Source: Botrytis cinerea B05.10 (Eukaryota; Ascomycota; Leotiomycetes; Helotiales; Sclerotiniaceae). Taken from it: 64,000 nt of DNA. How positions within the stretch are numbered: the first letter of the stretch is position 1; every line of letters starts with the position of its first letter. This document shows positions 1 through 9,721 of this stretch, in pieces. The notes under the pieces were generated by a model. It had not been told where the DNA came from. It ran no database searches and was given only the letters and a program-made list of their open reading frames with translations. A program made the position numbers and the translations under genes. The stretch lies in assembly GCF_000143535.2 (NCBI RefSeq), contig NC_037325.1, positions 1-64,000 of the forward strand, read 5' to 3'.

Positions 1-110
1 TAACCCTAACCCTAACCCTAACCCTAACCCTAACCCTAACCCTAACCCTAACCCTAACCCTAACCCTAACCCTAACCCTAACCCTAACCCTAACCCTAGC
101 CCTAACCCTG
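1..110. repeat. Telomere, (TAACCC)n
   Basis: About sixteen perfect tandem copies of TAACCC run from base 1 to about 97, then one TAGCCC variant and a last TAACCC. This is the C-rich strand of a TTAGGG telomere read from the chromosome end inward, so base 1 is at or near a true left terminus. It is the standard telomere unit of filamentous fungi. Confidence 0.98.
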
Positions 111-153
111 ACGCTGACGCTGACGCTGACCGTGACGCTGACCGTGACGCTGC
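108..153. repeat. Telomere-proximal variant hexamers (GACGCT/GACCGT)
   Basis: Directly after the canonical repeats come seven hexamers of GACGCT or GACCGT type, in phase with the telomere period. They keep the 6-bp spacing but not the sequence. They could be degenerate telomere units or a separate short satellite at the telomere/subtelomere border. Confidence 0.8.
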
Positions 154-156
154 TAT

Positions 157-1335
157 GTAACCTCGGGTTATCCTCCGGGTTTCGTTCTGCCTTCCTATTC
201 TTTTTATATAAATCTGCTTTTCTAATTTCATTTTATTTTATTCTATTGATTTTATTCTATTGATTTTATTCTATTGATTTTATTCTATTGATTTTATTCT
301 ATTGGTTTTATTCTATTAATTTTATTTTATTTGTTTTTTTATATACCCTTAGCTTATATATATTCTTTTCTTCAATAAATTCAATTGATTTATTTTTATA
401 TTCAATTAAAAGTCTAATTGATATTATATAATATTTCATTAAATGTATTGTTTTATTCATATTAAGTTTTCATAATGAAATTCTATTGAATATAATTATA
501 ATATTAATTTTATTTTAATAATCGTTTATATATTTGATTTATTGAATATCGATATTAGATTTCAATTTATTTCGAATTGATTTTCAATTCTAATTGATTT
601 TCAATTCTAATTATAATTAAATTATAAAATCCTTTTCAATTTCAAATTTTCAAATACTTAAATTTAACCCCAACCCTATGATATCATGTGATTTTCACGT
701 GATTGAAATTAAAAGCCAGTTTTTGAAAAATTTGAAAACGCTATATAACTCAAAATTCTTCAAATATTTCAAAAATAATATTATTATATTGCTAGCTCCA
801 ATATTACGTAAGAAATGAGTTAATACCAGATGATTTTTGTTAATACCAGATAAATCTTAAAAATAAAAATAAAATTTTATATATATATAATAAAAACTAC
901 ACCAAAATATTCGGCTTTTAAATCAATTTATACTAATATATTATGGCTTTTTCGAAAATATTAACCCTTAAGCTTTTAAACCCTAAATAAGTTTTATTAA
1001 AAATCAAGAAATTCTAATTTTTCTAAGTCAAAAACGAACTAAGCCCGATTTGGAAAAAAAATATATCATTCAATTCGATTTATTTTGAAAAATTCAAAAA
1101 AGTTATTTTTAATAAGCTAGCTCTAAAACCAAACGAGATATTAGTTAATACCAGATAAAATTCTAAAAATAGAACTTAATAAGGAAGAACGCTAGCAAAA
1201 TAAAAAAAGCATTATTAAATCAGAAATTTTCTCAGAATTATAAAAATATAATTATATATATATAAAAGGCCCCAAAACCCCTAAATTTGAGTTAATACCA
1301 GATAAAACGTTAATACCAGGTGTATAGGAGTTAGG
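157..1335. repeat. Subtelomeric direct repeat, outer copy
   Basis: This block is repeated in the same orientation at 8033-9292. Shared landmarks are the GGGTTA(C/T)CCTCCGG start, a 14-bp tandem array (unit TTTTATTCTATTGA, about 235-320), a CTAGCTC box, five GTTAATACCAG motifs and the common end GTATAGGAGTTAGG. The outer copy keeps more C residues, so it is closer to the ancestral state. No coding region was seen in it. Confidence 0.85.
235..320. repeat. 14-bp tandem repeat
   Basis: Six or seven copies of TTTTATTCTATTGA, the last ones slightly diverged. The same array, more degenerate, recurs at about 8190-8310 in the inner subtelomeric copy. Confidence 0.8.
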
Positions 1336-2263
1336 GGTGAGTGATGAGGTAGGAGCCGGCAGCTTAATTTTTGTGTGAGCAATATAGAAGGGAGGAAGGG
1401 TTTGGAATTAATGAAATAGTAATTATATATATTTTCTAATTTGTTTTTATTTATCTTTATAACGATATGAATTGTATATGTGCTAGTTGATTTTCTGTGC
1501 GGGGCCTGCAGCTATAGTGAGGCAAATCATTTTTCGAGCCCGGCTTGAGAAATGCAAAAATGGTGGGGGGCTGCAGGTGAAGCTTCCCTTGTGCAAAGCT
1601 CGCGGAATTCTTTTTATGGAAAGGAAAAACTCATTGCTCCTTTATCCTAATTCAATTTATACTAAAGCAATCGCAACTTTATCTAAGAGTACCTTTTACC
1701 ATTTTTTTTTTTTTCAAAATCTGTCCCGAAATCCTATTGAAAATTTTATTAAGGGCGGTCTAATTTTGCAACCCACTTTGTTTTCATAATGCGATCCATA
1801 TCCGTCAAAGGGTAGGGGAGAAACTCCGTTTCAAAAGTGAGCTTGGGAGGGACCCCTCTGAAATGGGAATTGGAATTGTTCTTTGTTGGATTGCAGTGAG
1901 TGACCTTGGGCCCGCGATGATACGAAGTCTGTTGCATCAAAACTTGAACTGAGATTGGGCCAGATTTGCACGCGGCAGGTGGAAAGTCTTCAATCCAATT
2001 ATTTCGCAAGCCCGAGTTGTGAAATTTTTTTTTTAATGGGGTTAATAAATATCAATACGCTCGATCCATTTTATATTCGGTAATTTAAGTGAGAAAAGGG
2101 TGTTAAGGCTTTTTAATTCTAACCCTGATTCCATTATAATATTCAAACTTAGAATAAATAAAATTCAATTGATTTTTTATTAATTGCTTTTTTCAAATTT
2201 CTTAAAAACCCTTATTCCCATAAATATATTGATGATTTCAAAGGTGGATTTTTCAACACTATT
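1336..2263. other. Spacer distal to the AT-hook gene
   Basis: This follows the 3' end of the minus-strand AT-hook gene. Base composition is mixed, with GC-richer stretches at about 1495-1615 and 1790-2010 and poly-T runs near 1700 and 2025. Two similar segments, at about 1527-1550 and 2001-2025, share a TTTCG..GCCCG.GTTG.GAAAT pattern in direct orientation and may bound a small remnant. The open frames here are short and unrecognised, so I see no supported gene. Confidence 0.5.
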
Positions 2264-5200
2264 CTATAATACACTACTTGATGGTGTAAAGACACTGCCA
2301 GTGCTATTTCTAGCCCTATCACCATCATATTTACAAAGAAATGTAGCTATTTCATTATCATTATCATTATCATCATCATCAATATCCAATTCAGAATCAT
2401 CATCAAAACTATTGTCACCTTCATCATCTCGAATATCGCAATGAGCATACTTAACCCTAAGAGCAGCCATCAATTCCTCTAATTCATCCAAGCTTTTTTG
2501 ATGAATATCCTCCATCATCTTCAATCTTGGTGGCGCCCCCCTCTCCCACCTCGGTACATAACCCTTCGATCCAATACTATGCTTCCCTACCACCCAAAAC
2601 TGAGAAGATTTCTTTGATTCATACAAATCTATCCCTTGTCTATCGCATGCCAAGATAAGATCATTAGCTTCCCATAGATTATCTCTATCAGACCCAAATT
2701 TCACCCGTGATGCACGCCATAGGATATCGTGAAGGGTCTGCGGATGAACCCTAAGAGGAAGCTCGACTTTTTCAGGGTTAGCATAAACGGATGAGAACCA
2801 CATCATTCGTCTCTTGAGACCTGCATGATGATTCGTCTTCGTTGATGCAATAAGATTTAAATGCGTTGGGTAAGGGAGGACCCAATGCGTCAGTCGTACG
2901 AGATACAAAAACTCTTTCAACCAAGACTCTGCTTCCCCATCTCCTGGGCGTCGTCGCTCGATTAGTTCAAAAGTTCTTTGTAAAATGATCCGATATGGCT
3001 TGTGAGTCCAACCACGACGTTCTTTATTATCTCCCCACGAGAACAAGAAATCAAGCAGTTCATTAACTTTATTGTAACGCATCTTGTTTCCCGTTACGAA
3101 GTGAGGAGGTGTCACAACCCCATCGACTTGGAACAATCGTTTCATACCTGTGTAACAAAATCGAAGATTTCCTTGCGATTGGAAGGCAAGGGGTGATAAT
3201 TCCGGAGAGTGTTTGTGGGATTTGAGCATTTCCTTCCAGATATCGGTATTGAATTGCTCAAGATTCAAAGCGAACAGATAATTCAACCACTTATGGTATA
3301 ACACACTGTTGCGACTCATATTGTATCGATCGTACCACGACGCCGCCTGATTGAAGCGTATATAGACATCTCGAAGATCCTTGACTGCACGCCACCTTCT
3401 CTTATACTCCTTATGCACTAGAGCACTCCCAACGAGGATATTATCTCCATGTGGTGGTGCAAGACGACAAGTGGCCCAATTGAACTTCGGCAGGAACCAT
3501 CCTAAGCCACACCGCTCCATCGTATCCTGCATCCCCAATCCTTCTTTGACAATCAATCTCGAATCACGCATATGCTCCCAGCGATCCTTATACAGCAGAG
3601 ACTCTTGTTGAAGTAAGTTGCTACCGTAGCTGAATCGGAGAGCTCGGAGTGCAGTTATCATTACCGTGGTTTCGGGTAGCGAATATGTTTTGCCGGTGTG
3701 GGAAAGGATGTGTTCGAAGAGGAAGCAATATTTGTTGATCTGAGCTGCGAGGAAATCGAGGGCACCCTTGGTAGGGATGATATAATACGGGAGGTGAGGT
3801 CGATTGATATTATGTTCATCATCGTATTGATCCCACTGTTGCCACTGCTGGTAGATCTCTTCCATCATGGTTTGGGAGATGCGATGCTCTTCTCGAATCC
3901 CATACGACTTTGCACGATTGTCTACCAGGTTCGCGTGAGCCCGCTTCTTGCTGTGCTGGTAACCAAACTCAGCGACAGCCTTAGAGAAAGTAATACCGCC
4001 ACCGGCTTGTTGAAGAGCTCGAATGTATCCAGGGTCGAGAGCCAGATTCTCCACCGAATCATTGTCAAAAACGTATACCTTGGATGAGTCGAAAGGCGTC
4101 TTGATTAAGCCATAAAATTGAGAATAGATTAATCCATCTATATTCTCTTGACCATGTGGGACAGCAAAAAGAGTTTGACCTATTGTGTCCCGCATGGTGG
4201 CCCAAGGGTATACAGTTCGTCTGGGATTGCCCCTCGCGGGACTACCGTCAGCCTCAAGAACCACTCGACTCTTGGCATACGCTTCAAGACAACACTTCTT
4301 CCACAAGAATACCTCGGCTTCGTGATGGGTAAGAATGTGATCAAATGGCAAGGCAGTATCTTGAGATGTCACCTGTTTGGCAAGGTCTACAAATGTACGA
4401 TCCGGGTTGTAGAATTGAGTATCAGTTGTAGCAACCCACTTGGAATGCCAGTCATCATATACTTTCGTCAGGCTAGCATTCATGAATTCCAACTTGATAT
4501 TCTTGGAATGAGCGAATGGAGTAGCGCCTCGAAATCGATGGAAGCCGGGGTTATCTTCAATACTTTGAACAATAGCATCCCAGAGTCGATCAAGATATTG
4601 AGGTTGTATAGTGTGCTTGACCAACTGTTCCCTCGAAGATTCTTTTCGTCGCAGGCCCTCGGTCGAAATAGCCATAGCATCCAATTGCGAAATCCTAGCG
4701 GATGCAGGATAATGCTGTATGATATTGGAGGATTGGATAACCCGATTGAGAGCGGGGCTAACGATGGCATCAAAGAAGAGTTCATTGTCCTCATTACTCA
4801 AGTAGGAAGTGTGTTGATAATTACTCTCGAGGTGTAAGGCAGGGAAGAAGATAAAGATTAGTAATGATTCCATCCCAATTGCATTACCAAAGCAATAGTG
4901 AGGGATTTTGTGAAGTGGAGTAGCTCTTTCTATTAATATACCACGATTGTTGTAAGTAGGTATCTTCAAGGCAAAGTGAATATCAGCCGTGAGATTGAGG
5001 ATAGAGTGAGCTTTAGGCAACCAGTGTATGCCACGTTTCGCAAAGCCTAAGCTGGTGGGAAAACAGCAAATGCTATCGATATCGTATGTCACCTTGGCTT
5101 CACGATTCTTCTTGCTGGTAAGGTGGTGTTGTGACAAACACAAGTTCTTGGGCAAGTTCTCATTTCGTGTGCCGTCATCTTCAGGAGCGGCTGTAGTACT

Positions 5201-6424
5201 CACACCTTCAAATGCTGCTTGAAAATCCTGGAAATTGTAATCTCCTGCCTGGAGCAATTTGTGATTGCTCAAAACATCAGGCAGAGGAACTCCACCAGGA
5301 TAATCCCCTTTGAGGAGGGTGGTGATATCTTGTAAGGACGAACATTCCGAGTGGATATCAGGTTCTTGGTGATGCTCGCGGTGAAGTTGTTCAGCCGTCT
5401 CATGTTGCTCGTGGGTACAGCCTTGGAAGTTACGGAGTTGCTTGGCTAATTTGAGAGCTGTACGCTTTATGGGCGTTGAGGGAGCGGATGGTGCTGGGGA
5501 GGGGCTTCCGGTTGAGGCGGAAGAAGGAGCAAATTCAGGATTGATAAAGGCTGGCGTTGATGGTATCACAGATTCGGAAGGTGTCGAAGAAGGTACACTC
5601 TCAATCGGGGAGTGGCTTGAAGACGAAGTATTTGTGGTATGTTGTGGTAAGCTTGGAGTTGGAGTTGTATTCTGAATCCTAGAGGTTGGATGTAGTGAAG
5701 GTGTTAACCAAGCCTCGAGATTACTTTGCACAGAGAATCGGTTTCTTCCTGTACTACTGCTTTGCTGACTTCGGCTTTGATTGAATAATTGGAAAGAAGG
5801 TGATCGAGATTGAATAGGGCTTGATAGTAGTATAGGATTATCTACAGACCCTTGAATGCTCACTGATGGGTGACGGGAATTTGATACAGGAGTGCTATCA
5901 TTATCCAATGTTCGGTCCTCACTTGGATCCCCCACTCTTGTTTCCTGTATTGTATTGATCGTATTCACCGATTGTATCACTGTTTCATTTGAATCAATTG
6001 CAAGACTCGTTTCCTTCATCTTTTCGGAGATTGCGGTTTCATATTCAACACGCTCTTTGTCCGCTTCTTCTTCTTCAAGTCGAATATGTCTCATTTGTTC
6101 TTCAAGTTCAGTAGTCAATTCGATTGGAGAGGATGTCGATAAAGGAGGGTTCGATTGTATGTTCGAAGGATTTTCAATTGATGAATCGTCATCTAAAGGT
6201 ATTGGGATATCAGGGCTGAGTCGAAGTCCGCTAGGAGGTGTATTGACTGGTACATCTGATAGAGGGGGTTCGTAAGCAATGAAATCGGATGGACCGGCAG
6301 CAATGCGTGGGTGACGCCGCCGTTGTTGAGCATATCGATTGCTGTTTCTTTTAGAAGCTGCAGCTTCTTCTTGTGTAAATTTTCGTGGTCTGCCACGACT
6401 TTTCTTGATTGAATTTGAATCCAT
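2264..6424 (-). CDS. Subtelomeric AT-hook protein, 1386 aa, function unknown
   Basis: A long uninterrupted frame of 1386 codons with no visible intron. Residues 11-15 (GRPRK) form an AT-hook core in a basic, glutamate-containing N-terminus, followed by FIAYEPP and a PPSGLRLSPD segment. Residues about 80-330 are low-complexity Ser/Thr/Pro/Glu. From about 450 to 1280 there is a dense globular region with many Trp, Tyr and His residues, including LIYSQFYGLIK and YGIREEHR. The C-terminus is an Asp/Glu run. I see no nuclease, helicase or transposase motif. The globular part recalls a family of large uncharacterised proteins in filamentous ascomycetes, some linked with telomeric helicase loci, but that is from memory and unproven. 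The frame is intact although it lies between RIP-marked repeats, which suggests recent activity or selection. The AT-hook suggests nuclear DNA binding. Confidence 0.8.
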   Translation of the reverse strand: MDSNSIKKSRGRPRKFTQEEAAASKRNSNRYAQQRRRHPRIAAGPSDFIAYEPPLSDVPVNTPPSGLRLSPDIPIPLDDDSSIENPSNIQSNPPLSTSSPIELTTELEEQMRHIRLEEEEADKERVEYETAISEKMKETSLAIDSNETVIQSVNTINTIQETRVGDPSEDRTLDNDSTPVSNSRHPSVSIQGSVDNPILLSSPIQSRSPSFQLFNQSRSQQSSSTGRNRFSVQSNLEAWLTPSLHPTSRIQNTTPTPSLPQHTTNTSSSSHSPIESVPSSTPSESVIPSTPAFINPEFAPSSASTGSPSPAPSAPSTPIKRTALKLAKQLRNFQGCTHEQHETAEQLHREHHQEPDIHSECSSLQDITTLLKGDYPGGVPLPDVLSNHKLLQAGDYNFQDFQAAFEGVSTTAAPEDDGTRNENLPKNLCLSQHHLTSKKNREAKVTYDIDSICCFPTSLGFAKRGIHWLPKAHSILNLTADIHFALKIPTYNNRGILIERATPLHKIPHYCFGNAIGMESLLIFIFFPALHLESNYQHTSYLSNEDNELFFDAIVSPALNRVIQSSNIIQHYPASARISQLDAMAISTEGLRRKESSREQLVKHTIQPQYLDRLWDAIVQSIEDNPGFHRFRGATPFAHSKNIKLEFMNASLTKVYDDWHSKWVATTDTQFYNPDRTFVDLAKQVTSQDTALPFDHILTHHEAEVFLWKKCCLEAYAKSRVVLEADGSPARGNPRRTVYPWATMRDTIGQTLFAVPHGQENIDGLIYSQFYGLIKTPFDSSKVYVFDNDSVENLALDPGYIRALQQAGGGITFSKAVAEFGYQHSKKRAHANLVDNRAKSYGIREEHRISQTMMEEIYQQWQQWDQYDDEHNINRPHLPYYIIPTKGALDFLAAQINKYCFLFEHILSHTGKTYSLPETTVMITALRALRFSYGSNLLQQESLLYKDRWEHMRDSRLIVKEGLGMQDTMERCGLGWFLPKFNWATCRLAPPHGDNILVGSALVHKEYKRRWRAVKDLRDVYIRFNQAASWYDRYNMSRNSVLYHKWLNYLFALNLEQFNTDIWKEMLKSHKHSPELSPLAFQSQGNLRFCYTGMKRLFQVDGVVTPPHFVTGNKMRYNKVNELLDFLFSWGDNKERRGWTHKPYRIILQRTFELIERRRPGDGEAESWLKEFLYLVRLTHWVLPYPTHLNLIASTKTNHHAGLKRRMMWFSSVYANPEKVELPLRVHPQTLHDILWRASRVKFGSDRDNLWEANDLILACDRQGIDLYESKKSSQFWVVGKHSIGSKGYVPRWERGAPPRLKMMEDIHQKSLDELEELMAALRVKYAHCDIRDDEGDNSFDDDSELDIDDDDNDNDNEIATFLCKYDGDRARNSTGSVFTPSSSVL

Positions 6425-6576
6425 TGTTGCAGTCGATATAATGAAAATAATCTTAGGATTGGTTTAATGTATACATTAAAAGAAAAACTCGATGAAAAAA
6501 TGCCAATAAGGTTTAGCGCGATTCTGATTTGGTATCCACAACTGGATTTGGTATCTACAGCTTGATACAGTATCAT

Positions 6577-7071
6577 TTACTTTGATACTACACTCGTTTC
6601 CGGCCCCTTCATTGTGCAGGTTGTATGAGCTGACTGCAATTCCATCAGAATCTTTGCAATATTTGTATCACATTCCTCTTCTGCAAGATTGATCTCTTGA
6701 TTGTTCATTTCGTTCTTTTGGATATCGATCTCTTTATAGTTGTGGATCGAGGGTGATTGACTCTGTGCTGGGAGAGCGGGTTGCAAGCTCTCTAAACCAT
6801 TACTCTCACAAACATTTTCAGCTTCGAGGATTTGATCTTGAGATAATGGAATTGCCATTAGGAGTCCAGTGCTCGGGCGAATATATGGAGAAGAATTATT
6901 TGCAAAGATATTGGTAAAAGAAGAGGATTGATATACAACAAACTCATTTGAATCTGAGGATTGAAGTTTTTTCTTTCTTGCACGAAGGCGATTGTTGATA
7001 TTATTCGCTTTTCTAGCTTCCTCAGCATTAGCATACTTTCTCGGTCGTCCAAGGTTCCTATGAGATGGCAT
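6577..7071 (-). CDS. Small AT-hook protein, N-terminal paralogue of the 1386-aa gene
   Basis: A 164-codon frame that ends 152 bp before the start of the 1386-aa gene on the same strand. Its first ~75 residues follow the same plan as the larger protein: GRPRK at residues 8-12, an EEA..K..N.R.R basic helix-like stretch, an F(V/I).Y box, then a P(S/P)(T/S)GL segment. It then diverges into a Glu/Gln-rich tail and stops, so the large globular domain is missing. It could be a truncated duplicate, a separate small DNA-binding regulator of the larger protein, or an upstream exon. No clean splice joining the two frames was found. Upstream lie three ~207-bp tandem repeats. Function unknown. Confidence 0.65.
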   Translation of the reverse strand: MPSHRNLGRPRKYANAEEARKANNINNRLRARKKKLQSSDSNEFVVYQSSSFTNIFANNSSPYIRPSTGLLMAIPLSQDQILEAENVCESNGLESLQPALPAQSQSPSIHNYKEIDIQKNEMNNQEINLAEEECDTNIAKILMELQSAHTTCTMKGPETSVVSK

Positions 7072-7388
7072 TATAGAGCTGTAGACTGATTGCCAATTGA
7101 AGTAGATATCGTAATGTTATGAAATATTGATAATATTTGAAGAAAAAAACCTGATTAGTAAGGCCGATAAACAACTGATGCTTTTATTGATAGAATCCAA
7201 TACCTTGAGGTTAATTTATATTCATCACAACTTCATTCACGATTTTTCTTATATACTATTATGAATTATGATGTTAGATCTAAGGATCTGAAAACGAATT
7301 ATTAGGTTTTCGTATTTTTAATAGGCATAGAATGTGTGTTTTGAGTGATGTGGTGTTGCGTCAGAAATAAATACTAATCGGGAAGGTG

Positions 7389-7400
7389 GGTCAGCTGACC
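7389..7400. promoter_or_regulatory. Palindrome GGTCAGCTGACC, copy 1
   Basis: A perfect 12-bp inverted repeat inside the first 207-bp unit. It contains a CAGCTG E-box core, so a bHLH-type site is conceivable. Regulatory function is inferred only from position and repetition. Confidence 0.35.
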
Positions 7401-7594
7401 TTCACCAATTCTTAGGATTAACTTGAATCAATTACAACTTCTTTTATTATTAATCTCTGATTTTGTAATTAAAACCAATAATAGTTCTAAATATTTATAT
7501 ACTAGGTATCAAGTTTCTATATTTTTAATGAATGTAGAATGTGTGTTTTGAGTGATGTGGTATTGTGTCAGAAATAATCCTAATCGGGAAGGTG

Positions 7595-7606
7595 GGTCAG
7601 CTGACC
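7595..7606. promoter_or_regulatory. Palindrome GGTCAGCTGACC, copy 2
   Basis: Identical palindrome at the same phase in the second 207-bp unit, while surrounding bases differ between the units. This hints at, but does not prove, conservation. Confidence 0.35.
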
Positions 7607-8032
7607 TTCACCAACTCTAAGGGTTAACTTGAATCAGCTACAACTTCACTCAACATTGGTTTTCGATTTTGAAATTCAAAATGATAGTTGTTCTACATAG
7701 CTGAATACTAGGTATTAGGTTTTTGTATTTTTAATCGAGATGGAATGTGTGTTTTGAGCGATGATTAGTTGTGTCAGAAATAATCCTAATCGGGAAAGGC
7801 GGTATGACAATCGGCAGTATCTGACTTTTTGCCGAATCGGATCTACAATACTACGAATCCTACCTTTAATCAACTATAACTTTTGCTACAACTTTTTGAC
7901 AATGAAATAATTATTATCATTATAATCCTCAAATTAAGACGAATCCAATAGTATCAAAAAAAAATCAATTTTTTCTTTTACACTCTGGGCTAACCTTTAC
8001 CCTATATTCAGTCTTCATGACCGATAGATACA

Positions 8033-9292
8033 CGAACGGGTTACCCTCCGGATTGTTATCTGCCTTCCTAATTTCTTAATATAAATCTGCCTTCCCAAAT
8101 AAGCTTAGTTTATTTATTTTCCTGTTTTTTTTGTATAAATTCATTTTTCTAAATAAGTTTAATTTATTTATTTTTCTAATTTTGTTTTATTTTATTCAAT
8201 TAATTTTATTCTATTGATTTTAATTTATTAATTTTATTCTATTGATTTTATTTTATTAATTTTATTTTATTGATTTTATTCTATTGATTTTATTTTATTG
8301 ATTTTATTCTATTTGTTTTTTTAAATAAGCTTAGCTTATATATATTTATATTTTTAAAAATTTATATTTGTTCTTTTTTTAATTAATTCAATCGATTTAT
8401 TTTAATATCAATTTAAAAAATTATATTTGATTAAAAGTTTAATTGATATTATATAATATTTTATTAAATATATTGTTTTATTTATATTAAATATTAATAA
8501 TGAAATTCTATTGAATATAAATATAATATGAATTTTTATTAATTATTTCAGAAATTAAATATTTATGTAAATTTTAAATTATAAAATTTATTTCAATTCT
8601 AAATTTTCGAATACTTAAATTTAACCTTAATTTTATAAAATCATATAGTTATTATGTAATTATAATTAAAAATTAGTTTTTAAAAAATTTGAAAATGTTA
8701 TATAATTCAAAATTCTTCAAATATTTTAAAAATAATATTATTATATTGCTAGCTCTAATATTATGTAAGATATGAGTTAATACCAGATGATTTTTGTTAA
8801 TATTAGATAAATTTTAAAAATAAAAATGAAATTTTATATATATATAGTAAAAGCTATATTAAAGTATTCAGCTTTCAAATCTATTTATAGTAATATGTTA
8901 TAGCTTTTTCGAAAATATTAGTCCTCAAGCTTTTAAACTCTAAATAAGTTTTATAAAAAATCAAGAAACTTTAATTTTTCTAAATCAAAAATGAATTAAG
9001 TCAGATTTGAATAAAATATATATTATTTAATTCAATTTATTTTGAAAAATTCAAAAAAGTTATTTTTAATAAGTTAGTTTTAAAACTAAATGAGATATTA
9101 GTTAATTTTAGATAAAATTCTAAAAATAGAATTTAATAAGGAAGAATGCTAGCAAAATAAAAAAAGTATTATTAAATTAGAAATTTTCTTAGAATTATAA
9201 AAATATAATTATATATATATAAAAGACCTTAAAAATCTTAAATTTGAGTTAATATTAGATAAAACGTTAATATCAGGTGTATAGGAGTTAGG
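8033..9292. repeat. Subtelomeric direct repeat, inner copy, RIP-decayed
   Basis: Second copy of the 157-1335 block in the same orientation. Differences are dominated by C-to-T on the plus strand; for example the motif GTTAATACCAG becomes GTTAATATTAG. Together the two copies flank the AT-hook genes as ~1.2 kb direct repeats. No coding content. Confidence 0.85.
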
Positions 9293-9721
9293 CATTTTAT
9301 TTGAAATATTTATATTTATTAATAAAACCTTAAATTTTATTTCAGATAATAAAGGCAATAAGAAATCGAAGAAATCAAAAGAAGAATTATTAGAAATAAA
9401 TATTATAATAATAATTATTATTTCTTTTTATATATATTCCTTTTTCAATTTTTCCTTTTTCAATCTTTTATTTTTTTTAGTTAAATCAAACTCTTTTAAT
9501 ATATAAAAATCTTAATGAATCATTTTTTTTTTATATTTATAAAGAAATTCTTATTATTTATATAATTAAAAAATCTAAGTATTAATCTTTTATAATTAAA
9601 TAAAAGTCTTTTCTTTTTTTAAATACAATAACTTCTATTATTACTTTAAAGATTTATAATTTGTAAATATTTCTAATTCAGAATAGTAATAACCTTTTTT
9701 ATAATATATACATTTAATATA
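9293..9721. other. AT-rich spacer
   Basis: AT-rich sequence between the subtelomeric repeat and the Fot1-like element A. No gene or repeat structure recognised. Confidence 0.5.

Larger units (their letters stand above)
7304..7810. repeat. Three ~207-bp tandem repeats upstream of the AT-hook genes
   Basis: Units begin near 7304, 7511 and 7717. Each starts with a GTATTTTTAAT-like stretch, then GAATGTGTGTTTTGAG (7330, 7538, 7743), a GTCAGAAATAA box and CTAATCGGGAA. Spacings are 208 and 205 bp. Units 1 and 2 carry the perfect palindrome GGTCAGCTGACC; unit 3 diverges there. They lie about 230 bp upstream of the minus-strand 164-aa gene, so a promoter role is possible but not shown. Confidence 0.85.

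Noticed and set aside
4148..4837. 229-codon frame on the plus strand
   Set aside because: Lies antisense inside the intact 1386-aa AT-hook gene; no recognisable domain.
6193..6576. 127-codon minus-strand frame overlapping the start of the AT-hook gene
   Set aside because: Out of frame with the well-formed 1386-aa protein; no homology seen.
7985..8040. Telomere-like GGCTAACCTTTACCCTAT
   Set aside because: Only one or two loose matches to the TAACCC unit; not an interstitial telomere array.
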